From: Petunia secreta
Taxonomy: Eukaryota > Streptophyta > Magnoliopsida > Solanales > Solanaceae
Length of the DNA: 64,000 bases
Direction of reading: 5' to 3'
NCBI GenBank assembly: GCA_029990175.1
Contig: JARKIP010000023.1
Location: forward strand, 20,045,501-20,109,500
This document shows, one piece after another, positions 57,601-64,000 of the stretch. The notes under the pieces are model-generated. The model searched no databases. It saw nothing but the letters and a program-made list of their open reading frames with translations, and was not told the origin of the DNA. A program made the position numbers and the translations under genes. How positions within the stretch are numbered: the first letter of the stretch is position 1; each line of letters opens with the position of its first letter.

Positions 57601-58987
57601 CTATCATAGTCTATGATGTTAAAGAGCTAACGAAGTGTTTTTTGCGCTCATACTTTTTGTAATTTATGCATCTTCTTGATGCCAGTAATGAAGTTAATTA
57701 TAACTTCATCAAAAAAGAGTGTCTAGTGGTCAATGATGCGGGTGCAGACCTTGGAGTTTCGGGTTCAAATTCCGATAAAGACAAAAATAGTAGGTGATTC
57801 TTCTCAGCTGCCAAAGACTTGATGGGCAGAGTTATCCGGTACTTGTGTTGATTAGAAGTAGCAGGTTTCTCAAGAAACAGTCGAGCTGCGGCCATACACC
57901 ACCATCATAAAATAAGGAAGGGGTAATATTTACCTATTTTGAGATAATTCAAGATCATTTCTTCTGATGCATACAGTGCAGTTGACAGATGCCGCATAGT
58001 ATAATCGAAGTTAGACTGATTGCATCATCTCTGTTCTTGAATATGCTATATAACGTAATCTGCCTAGACAGCCGATAAAATGATGAATTTCGCGCTTTTT
58101 GGACATTTACTTGAGCGTTATGCGGATACATGTTTTTTGCTATAGTATATTTGTGATTATTTTATCTGGCATGACCTTCATGTTGCAGAATTTATTCTTA
58201 AGATTATTGATTATTAAGGATTTCATCCTGCCACTCTTTCTTGACTATACTTTTAAAAGTGCATCTTCTTTACTTAGCCCTTCCAAAAATAATGTGGCTG
58301 GGACTTCTGACTGACAGTTAGAATGGGACTTTGCAGGCAATACGAACTGGTTGGGTTCATCCAAATGTTAATCTTGAAAACCCAGATGACGGCGTGGTAC
58401 GGATTTATCTTCTGTGTATCATTGATGATTTCTTGTTCATTTAAGCTGATATATAGTCATAAGTATAGAATTTTATCAGATGAAAACTGCTACTTCGGTT
58501 CTCCCGCCAATGAGATATTTATGTACTTGTTAAGAACACCTGCTGTATCAAGAGCACATGGCTGTTCGCACTTCATGGTTTTGGTTAGCCAGATTTAAGA
58601 TGAAATTTGCAGCTTCTCTAAATTCTTTGCTGTATTTCCAAAAGCTGATTTACAGAGCAGTCTTTTTTGGATATGAAAACTCACCTCAGCCAAGTCTGTT
58701 GGTGTGATGGACAATTTCTGCATTGGCAACTTTTGCAAGCAAGCTAGATTTCTTACCTGACATGAATATGAAGCATTTGATATCCTGTCTCCTCTGGTTC
58801 GCTAGTGCAGCATTTTAGTCTTAGTAGGCCATGTAATTGGCATCTGATGATATGTATATCAATATAACAGGATACAAATATTCTTGTGGGTCCCAAGAAG
58901 GAACGACTGGATATTAAGGTTGCATTATCTAATTCATTTGGATTTGGTGGCCACAACTCATCAATCTTATTTGCTCCTTACAAGTAG
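45640..58987 (+). CDS. KAS2: Plastid 3-oxoacyl-ACP synthase II (beta-ketoacyl-ACP synthase II), complete
   Basis: KASII condenses malonyl-ACP with palmitoyl-ACP in the plastid stroma, giving the C18 chain. Exons: 45640-45757, 48873-49078, 49153-49356, 49648-49758, 49850-49945, 50101-50146, 50260-50339, 51014-51082, 51218-51302, 52763-52917, 53012-53092, 58337-58396, 58871-58987. All have GT-AG borders and the phases agree, giving 475 codons plus stop. Residues 1 to about 55 look like a plastid transit peptide (MASSTVSSWVMGSSCMSS). The core starts at RRVVVTGMGVATPIGHDP. The nucleophile is Cys226 (STACATSN), with His366 (NAHATSTP) and His402 (KSMIGHLLGAAGA); Lys397 and GFGGHNSS are kept. It is shorter than usual KASII (about 530-560 aa) because the region between transit peptide and core is missing. 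SHRDGF replaces the usual TNRDGF. Introns 1 (3.1 kb) and 11 (5.2 kb) are swollen by transposons. Confidence 0.93.
46440..46592 (+). mobile_element. tRNA-derived SINE in KASII intron 1
   Basis: It has a box-B-like GGTTCCAATCCTGCC, then GAGAAGGGTAGAGGGGCGAG and CCATTATCCACCGG, and ends in an A-rich run. The same body occurs at 55196-55345, so both belong to one Solanaceae SINE family. The 5' end is approximate. Confidence 0.65.
46864..47312 (-). repeat. 3' LTR of the gag-only element
   Basis: It matches 48391-48827 in the same orientation through GATCTAGTTATGGGACGATG, TGGTGCGGATTCGTTAAGAG and GACATAACTTCCTA. Differences are scattered substitutions plus small indels (for example an extra CAACAATCT). 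Confidence 0.93.
47414..48367 (-). pseudogene. Gypsy-type gag with zinc knuckle, interrupted by a 21-bp duplication
   Basis: The start is probably ATG 48367 (MGDQIQQQLAQLVTLFQEER), in a coiled-coil N-terminus. The capsid region follows (PKYSKLNFPCFNGQEDPLGW, FFRHQQTPEEEKTELAFFHL), then GIAQLWF, and after a break LQLEIDMPQPTWSEF, a retrotrans_gag core (LGELAKLCQTGSVADYQKKF) and a knuckle, CFNCDEPFTRGHQC. A 21-bp tandem duplication (47969 and 47990 copies of CCAGAGTTGTGCAATTC) repeats IAQLWF in frame and creates a TGA between the copies. Without this single event the 318-codon frame would be open. Confidence 0.9.
48376..48387 (-). promoter_or_regulatory. Primer-binding site of the gag-only element
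   Basis: On the minus strand it reads TGGTATCAGAGC, complementary to initiator tRNA-Met, three bases inside the 5' LTR. Confidence 0.92.
48391..48827 (-). repeat. 5' LTR of the gag-only element
   Basis: On the minus strand it starts TGTTGGCCGTCC and ends ACCATAACA. It is flanked on its outer side by the CTTCC target duplication. Confidence 0.92.
51307..51380. repeat. CT dinucleotide microsatellite at a KASII splice donor
   Basis: About 37 CT units begin four bases after the exon 9 donor (GAAG|GTAACTCTCT). A pyrimidine tract there is unusual because it resembles an acceptor-side signal. Confidence 0.95.
51585..51664 (-). mobile_element. SINE-like fragment with (GTT)n tail
   Basis: The minus strand reads CCCAGACAAGTTGGGGTCGG after ACAACAACAA, a consensus seen in many plant SINE-related repeats; it matches the plus-strand copy at 54461-54522. 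Only the 3' part is present. Confidence 0.6.
52290..52514. mobile_element. Stowaway MITE in KASII intron 9
   Basis: The ends are CTTCCTCCATCCCACTTTG and (right) CAAAGTGGGACGGAGGGA, a 17-bp inverted match, flanked by TA. The length (about 220 bp) and ends are typical of Tc1/mariner-derived Stowaway elements. Confidence 0.92.
54298..54312. repeat. Poly-G run
   Basis: Fourteen consecutive G in KASII intron 11. Confidence 0.9.
54461..54522 (+). mobile_element. SINE-like fragment
   Basis: ACAACAACTGCAATGCCTCA, then CCCAAACAAGTTGGAGTCGG, match the same consensus as 51585-51664 in the opposite orientation. Confidence 0.6.
55196..55349 (+). mobile_element. tRNA-derived SINE in KASII intron 11
   Basis: Box A-like GGCTAGTAGTAAGAGTG and box B-like GTTTGAGCCCTGCC are followed by GGAGAAGGGTAGGACGGGTC and CATTATCCACTG, matching the copy at 46440. 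It ends against the poly-T of a LINE. Confidence 0.7.
55350..56270 (-). mobile_element. 5'-truncated LINE in KASII intron 11
   Basis: The poly-A tail appears as 24 T at 55350-55373. Upstream on the minus strand are zf-RVT motifs: AIWKVKAPFKVVYFSWLVAK, CFLCKEAAETNDH, ACVWWTIWKERNARCFENR, and farther out WNDFWIAHGP near 56200. Several stops and shifts are present. Confidence 0.85.
56553..56655 (+). mobile_element. TS/Au-type SINE, internally deleted
   Basis: GGGAGCCTTGTAGCAACCGG starts the element, TAGCAACCGGTAAAGTT serves as box A and GGTCACGGGTTCAAGC as box B. It ends GTGCACCGGACTGCC before a T-run, the known Au/TS-type 3' end. The middle of the consensus is missing. A partial second copy of the box B region lies at about 56508-56545. 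Confidence 0.8.
56656..57420 (-). mobile_element. 5'-truncated LINE in KASII intron 11, second copy
   Basis: The tail is 23 T at 56656-56678. Beyond it ATATGTTACCATCTCC on the minus strand matches the 3' end of the LINE at 1560-1590. An open 179-codon frame (57391-56852) shows YKVNTIYKIL, QIWKTKIPYKVACFSWLLAK, CSRYYLCGKEAETVSHLFLH and ACIWWTIWKERNSRYFED, a zf-RVT domain with its Cys/His set preserved. It is better preserved than its neighbour. Confidence 0.88.
57717..57918 (+). mobile_element. Solanaceae tRNA-derived SINE (TS/SolS type)
   Basis: GTGTCTAGTGGTCAATGATG (box A region), TTTCGGGTTCAAATTCC (box B), TAGGTGATTCTTCTC and GGGCAGAGTTATCCGGTAC follow the consensus of a widespread Solanaceae SINE. 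The 3' end is uncertain. Confidence 0.8.
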
Positions 58988-59380
58988 ATCTCTCAGGCAA
59001 TGTTGGTCACCTGACAGATACAAGGTATGTAGGTCTAATCTTGTTATAATTGTGATTTATAAGAAAAATGAACCATAATTCAAGTATACCTTGTCTATAT
59101 TGAGGAAGTGTGCAAAATTAAGAAAGGCATGTGTTTTGGAGGGTGCACTTAAGCACGGTCAATTAGTTGTATGGTGGGAAACAAAACAGTAAAAAAAGGG
59201 ATCACTAGTTGAACATGGAAACTCACTTTTGTCTTCTAAATTTGAGGGAAATGGAACTTCATTTCCCTCCCACCTCCACCCCCACCATTCTTCTTTGATA
59301 GGTGATGGCACTTCACTCCATATGTAGCATCAGTAATCATAGTAAATTTAAGAATCTTGAGTCTGGAAAATAGTTTAAGA
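58988..59380. other. KASII 3' flank
   Basis: Presumed 3' UTR and downstream DNA; no distinct polyadenylation signal could be singled out and no other gene is seen. Confidence 0.4.
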
Positions 59381-59620
59381 ATCAGAATGCTCTGTACCAA
59401 GTTCTTGAATCAACTTGCTGCAGAAAACTCATCTTAGTAGCAAGCTGGACATAGCCTAAAGTATTGTTTGGAAAAATCACAAAAACTCTGTTTTCTTTTC
59501 CTTGTCAAAAAATAGAGTTTGTGATTTTTCCAAACTATACTTTATGCTATGTCCAGCTTGCTACAAAGATGAGTTTTTGCGGCAAGTTGATTCAAGAACT
59601 TGGTACAGAGCATTCTGATA
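59381..59620. repeat. Near-perfect hairpin with ~108-bp arms and 24-bp loop
   Basis: The arms are 59381-59489 and 59514-59620. Outer ends are ATCAGAATGCTCTGTACCAA and its complement; inner ends are GGAAAAATCACAAA and TTTGTGATTTTTCC. Mismatches are few. It lies about 400 bp downstream of the KASII stop. It could be a small MITE or a source of small RNA; no target duplication was found. Confidence 0.88.
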
Positions 59621-60334
59621 TTTATTTGGAAAAATGAAGTGTTAACCTAAAGGTTAATTGACTAACTGTTTGGTTAAACCGAGTTTCTCTGTATACGACA
59701 AAAGAATATTCCAGCTAACCTGGAAACACATTGAGAGAGGCAATAGCTATTTCAATTTATATTCCTACTGCACTGTAGCATTGATTTACAGTTTATGAAC
59801 ACCTGGAATTGGAAGCAAATGAAACAACCCTCCCTTTTGCCGCTTTTCTCCCTACTGATGTTATCGGCTCCCCACCCCCTTTTTAAAGTCCTTAAACATT
59901 ACAACTTACTATGTTTCATGTGTTTTAGGAATATTGGGAAGGATCCTTAATTGCAGACTAGCATGGAGGAAACTCTTAGAAGAGCCCTCAGTCTCAAAAA
60001 AATTGTATCTTTTGTCAAATGGTGGTACTTCCCTCTGAGATAGAGAATTCCTTTGAAATGATTGTTGGAGCGAGGAGAACGTCAAGTGCAGAATGGGGGA
60101 AGGATCAAACTTTTTTGTCCGAAGTGTGACAATCTCCTTTCTCATGCTAAACTGAAACATTTTCTTATATACTTGCACATAACAGCAAATGATTTTTGGA
60201 GAAGTTACCTTATGACCTTTAGGTGGTTTCATATGGCCCTTAATGCCTAGTGTACTAGTTTCTTTGTATAATGTGAGAATACCATATAATGTGTAACAGT
60301 TCTAATTTTGGCTTTCCAAAATTTACTCCACTTC

Positions 60335-60415
60335 TGATGGATATCTACTAGAGTGGATAAATTCTTAAGAACTTTCACTTGATATTTATCCACTTGAGTG
60401 GACAAATTCTTAAGA
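60335..60415. repeat. Two-copy 40-bp direct repeat
   Basis: AGAGTGGATAAATTCTTAAGAACTTTCAC is followed 45 bp later by a near copy (GAGTGGACAAATTCTTAAGA); the units are adjacent. Confidence 0.75.
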
Positions 60416-60627
60416 ACCTTGTCATGGGGAGAAACGGAACGTCATTTACAAATTCATAGTGATAAGCAATATATTAAAGTAATTAATTCTTATTTAATGT
60501 AATTGCGGGAGAAAATATTTAAGCGTTAGAGTGGGTCATGAACGTAGACGTTGCATTCAGTAAAATATGTAAAATATTAAAATATAGACAAGAATATTCT
60601 GTTCTAATTAATATGACCTTATTTTCT

Positions 60628-60860
60628 TTTTACTCCATTGAAGAAAATTGATTCATTTTGATATTCGAAAACATTTAATCTGAATTTCTCATTACCCTAA
60701 ATGAAAAGTTTTTAGTCAAATTGTTGATATTTAAGACCATAAAGTTTAAAGTCTTATAGCTGCTCAAACTTAGCATATTTAAGAGCACAAATTTGAAAAT
60801 TTCATGTGTTTAAAACTCCGTGTGCAGTCAAATAACATACTTTTAAATGGAGGGAGTAAT
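60628..60860. mobile_element. Probable Stowaway-like MITE
   Basis: The right end AAATGGAGGGAGTA and diverged left end TACTCCATTG enclose about 220 bp of AT-rich DNA. Confidence 0.5.
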
Positions 60861-61499
60861 TAACTCAAAAATGAGCGTGTCGAAAGGGCCCCAAAAACAA
60901 AGAGCTAACAAATGTGTGAAATAGATGGGGAAGTGCAGAAATAGCCAATATTTACAGCTCCTTCACAATTTTAGCCAAATGCTAATTTCATCCTCTTTAG
61001 GTCTGAAGTTTGAGGAATGCTATTTTTTCTTCATTTTTTTATTTTTGTTCAACCTCAAACCTGTTGCATGGCAACAATTGATTAGAAGCTAGAGGCAACT
61101 GGAATTATCCAGTATCGAAACCACATGCTAAAGAAAACCGCTGTGGCAACTGCAAATTTTAGCATATTACAAATGACTCCTTATATGCACTTGCATATTG
61201 CAAGAATATTACAAATGGCTAACTAAACTAGCTTGTAATGGACGCATTTGCAAGTTTTCCTATGGCAACTACATACACTCGATTCCTTCTTACCTCTTTC
61301 CTTTCACACTTCTATTCAAAAACCAAATCACTTCAACAAACAAATATACATGGACCAAATAAACGGAAAGGTCACATCTCTTAGCAACAAAAAAGAACAT
61401 GGGACGACGGATTTGCTAGAAGCCCCAGGAGCAAACTGTAGCACAAAAACTCCCGAAGCTATTGGGCAAAGCACTCCATTTTGACCTAGCATCAGCAAA
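60861..61499. other. Intergenic DNA between convergent genes
   Basis: It probably contains the 3' UTR of the minus-strand RRP12-like gene at its right end. No other gene is visible. Confidence 0.4.
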
Positions 61500-63719
61500 T
61501 CATAGAGTTCTACTCTTGCTTGCACCGACTTTCTTTTTACTCTTCACTCCTTTGGTGGACAATACTGACGACGCACTCTTGCCTTCAAGTTTCTTTGTTA
61601 GCCTCACAATGCTTGCCATCCCTTTTCGTGCTGCTGCCCGATGTTCAGGCCTACGGCTCATCATCTTGCGGTCAAGGGGCCAGTAGGCATATGGCTCAAG
61701 TTTGTCTTTCCTCTTGACATCACCACCTGCCTTCTTGCTTGCATACTCAGTTCCAGTATAGGCCCATCCTGAATCAGACATCTTCCTACGTTTCTGAGTT
61801 TTCCTTGATATAGCAGAAAGGCGACTTCCTGCTTCGCTCCTTACATCTGAGTCGTGACTAGGTGACTTGACTCGTTTTTGCTTCTTATCCCCCTCGTGAA
61901 TAATCAAACGGCCTTCAGAATCTATTTCTGCCTCATCTTCTGACTCAGGCTTCCGCTTGAGATTTCCAGATGCTCTTAGAGCTGACCTTGTCTTCTTCTG
62001 GTCAAGTAAATCAAGTGGCTCATCGTCTAATTGATCAAACAAATCTTCCTGCAAACTCTTGGCTGCTTTACGTGTTTTCTTCGACCTGGAAATATTGAAT
62101 ACGCCCACACATCTTACAAGTGAAATGTCTCAAAACTACATAGCTTCATTAATTTCCTTTGAAAAATTACATGAGCTTCCATTACTGTAAAACATCCTCA
62201 GATTATAAATAGTAACCGTTGCATATAAATCATTCCTACTAACCGTAATAAAGATGCTTTGGATTCTGATACTAATGTAGTCTTGCTCCTACGACCAGTA
62301 GTAGTTTCTGCATCCATATAATCTGCATCACTATTCTCAGATTCTCCATCATTGAACTCAGAAAAGATTTTTGTATGATTCCATCTGCTAAGCCTGCAAT
62401 AAGATGGAGATGATAAAACCATCAGTACTTAAAATAATACTACTTGACAAGCTGCCAAGACATTAAATGATAAGAGCTTATCCATGCAAAACAAAAAGCT
62501 GAGAGATCCAAAGCACCAATGTCCACTTTATTTGGGATAAAGCTGAAGAATTAATATCGGAAACCGCCAAAAAAGAAGTAAATATTTAGTTGCTTCACCA
62601 TGTTTCAAAAGCATCCAATATTCTTGCGTGTATTTTTCTCAACTTCAGTATGCAGGTAAAAGGAAGAACGAAAAAAAACCTTGATGTTGTTGCTTTTGAC
62701 ATACGAGATCTGCTTTCCTCAGAATTCGAGGCGAGTTTCTTGTCTCTTCGCTCCTTGATCTGCTTTTTCATGAGAAGAATAAATAACTCATTCGAACATT
62801 TAATATCCACGAAAGGTTTTATTCTAGTTCACAACCAACCTTCCTTATGTTAGTGAGGAGTTTCATGTGCTCTTCAGGCATCACCTCTTTAACCGCATCC
62901 AGACCACACTTCTTGATAAGCATTTCAATAAGCAGCTTTACCTATAAATGATAACATGTACCAAACCACCTTTCAATGAACACGCTAATCTTTGTAACAA
63001 AAAATAGATTCCATTAACCAAAAGTAGATTACGATTGAACATGTACAACTAATTGCATACAGGAACAAAAGCCAACTTAAATCACAGTAGTTTAGGATCT
63101 AGAAGGAAAACAAAAACCTTGGCTTTGAAATGGTTCTTGGTATTAGCTTGCCAACCAAAAAGGGCCTCCACCATGCTCCTTAAATGTGTGTGCAATCCAT
63201 CAGCCGGTGACTTTGAGACCAGTACCTTCAACAGCCCTAAATTAGCCTGCATTTCAGACACGTTTCAGATCACAAAACTTCAGAAGATGGCAGGTGAACT
63301 CTCGTTTCCACGTGATAGTTTTTATACAGACTAGAACACACCTTAACTATTTCTTTGTTCTCCCTCTTAAGGAGAAGAAATGTTGATGGAAGGACACTGT
63401 AAGCAGCAGAAACAAGGTCAGAAAACTCATAAGCCAGGCGAGCTAAGCCTTTAACCGCTGCACTGATCATATGAGGTGTTTCCCCAGCAAGACCCCCAGC
63501 AACCTGAAAGCAAAAATGTCAGGGACATTAGCATGTCAAACAGAAAGAGCCCACTCCATCACGTACATTCATCAAATTATTACTATTCATACCATATTAA
63601 AAAACTCCCGCAGGTTCTCCTTTTTGCCACCTCTTTCTTCATCTCCACAAGCATGGCCAATCTGGACAAGAATCTCATACGCTCGGTTCCTTGTTTTCTT
63701 GTTAGCCTTATATGGAATC
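61500..63719 (-). CDS. RRP12: RRP12-like ribosome biogenesis protein, 3' exons (partial)
   Basis: RRP12 is a HEAT-repeat protein that assists nuclear export and maturation of pre-ribosomal subunits. Exons seen, in transcription order: 63719-63593 (KANKKTRNRAYEILVQIGHA), 63503-63342 (GETPHMISAAVKGLARLAYE), 63246-63118, 62941-62840, 62759-62680, 62393-62244, and the last, 62085-61500. All boundaries are GT-AG and frames join. The HEAT part is followed by a disordered, Ser/Lys/Asp-rich tail with EPLDLLDQKKTRSALR, SGWAYTGTEYASKKAGGDVK and RRPEHRAAARKGMAS, hallmarks of plant RRP12-like proteins. The tail ends in a Lys-rich nuclear-signal-like stretch (KGVKSKKKVGASKSRTL). The 5' limit of the first exon listed is uncertain, and the gene continues past the right edge. 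It is convergent with KASII. Confidence 0.88.
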
Positions 63720-63739
63720 CTCAAAAAACTCAGCATATA

Positions 63740-64000
63740 AATAATCACGCTTAAAACACTAAAAAAAAACTGACCCGTTACACAGCAAAGACTAGTTAAT
63801 GATGAGAGAGAATTATTACAATACAGGCTTCTACAAATTCTTTAGCAAGATGATCATGAAAGAAGAAAGTAACTATATTGAGGAACTAAGTTTGACCCTT
63901 TTGCTAATTTACCCAATCGTAAAGAGAAATCAAAGACCATTCCAGGCTATGAATAAGAAAATAATCTTTACTCAGGATTTTGTGGTAATTCAAGAACAGA
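63740..64000 (-). other. Probable further RRP12-like intron/exon sequence, unresolved
   Basis: On the minus strand, a frame HDHLAKEFVEACI (about 63865-63825) and another reading SVLELPQNPE before a GTAAAG (about 63999-63970) could be earlier exons. Phase with the exon at 63719 does not match simply, so I do not call them. Confidence 0.3.

Noticed and set aside
56553..57918. Box A and box B motifs that could indicate tRNA genes
   Set aside because: No cloverleaf can be formed; the bodies and tails match tRNA-derived SINEs.

Overview
This window is nuclear DNA of a dicot plant, most likely a member of the Solanaceae (tobacco, tomato, pepper group). The evidence is intron-rich plant genes with GT-AG introns, a very AT-rich background, TS/Au-type tRNA-derived SINEs, Stowaway-like MITEs, plant LINE zf-RVT domains, hAT, MULE, Copia and Gypsy elements, and organelle-derived DNA. 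No prokaryotic features are present.

Only three loci look like ordinary host genes. (1) At the left edge on the minus strand (2642-3578) are the first two coding exons of a DHHC-type protein S-acyltransferase of the Arabidopsis PAT12 type; the rest lies beyond the left edge, behind an intron that contains a LINE. (2) On the plus strand (45640-58987) is a complete 13-exon gene for a plastid beta-ketoacyl-ACP synthase II (KASII). The exons join without a frame break into 475 codons and keep the Cys-His-His active site. Its introns hold a gag-only LTR element, SINEs, a Stowaway MITE, a TC microsatellite and two LINE fragments. (3) On the minus strand at the right edge (61500-63719 and beyond) are the 3' exons of an RRP12-like ribosome-biogenesis gene, convergent with KASII.

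The remainder, roughly 3.9-45 kb, is a nested transposon graveyard. Working left to right: a GC-rich hAT MITE (3907-4524); a large hairpin (5037-5527); a long-TIR element (5884-6880); a hAT MITE directly abutting a MULE that may carry a gene fragment (7072-7886 and 7904-9217); a third hAT MITE (9550-10214); a decayed Copia element with a long LTR (about 11.4-14.9 kb); AT-rich intergenic DNA (14.9-22.6 kb); a near-full hAT element (22588-25.7 kb); a Copia element cut off after integrase (26667-29936); a minisatellite and a gag-only Gypsy remnant (29.9-34.3 kb); a MULE-like element with a clear 9-bp target duplication that appears to split the Gypsy LTR (34670-36349); and an organelle-like segment carrying a piece of plastid petD (about 36.5-37.2 kb).

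The most unusual block is 37.2-45 kb. It holds a decayed MuDR-type transposase, two tandem copies of an unrecognised small basic coiled-coil ORF with duplicated upstream regions, a GRF zinc-finger/membrane-anchor pseudogene, a 1.7-kb array of a 51-bp repeat, and dozens of copies of a short GTTC-N-GAAC-like motif throughout the non-coding parts. I read it as one composite MULE with accessory genes, but I could not find its termini.
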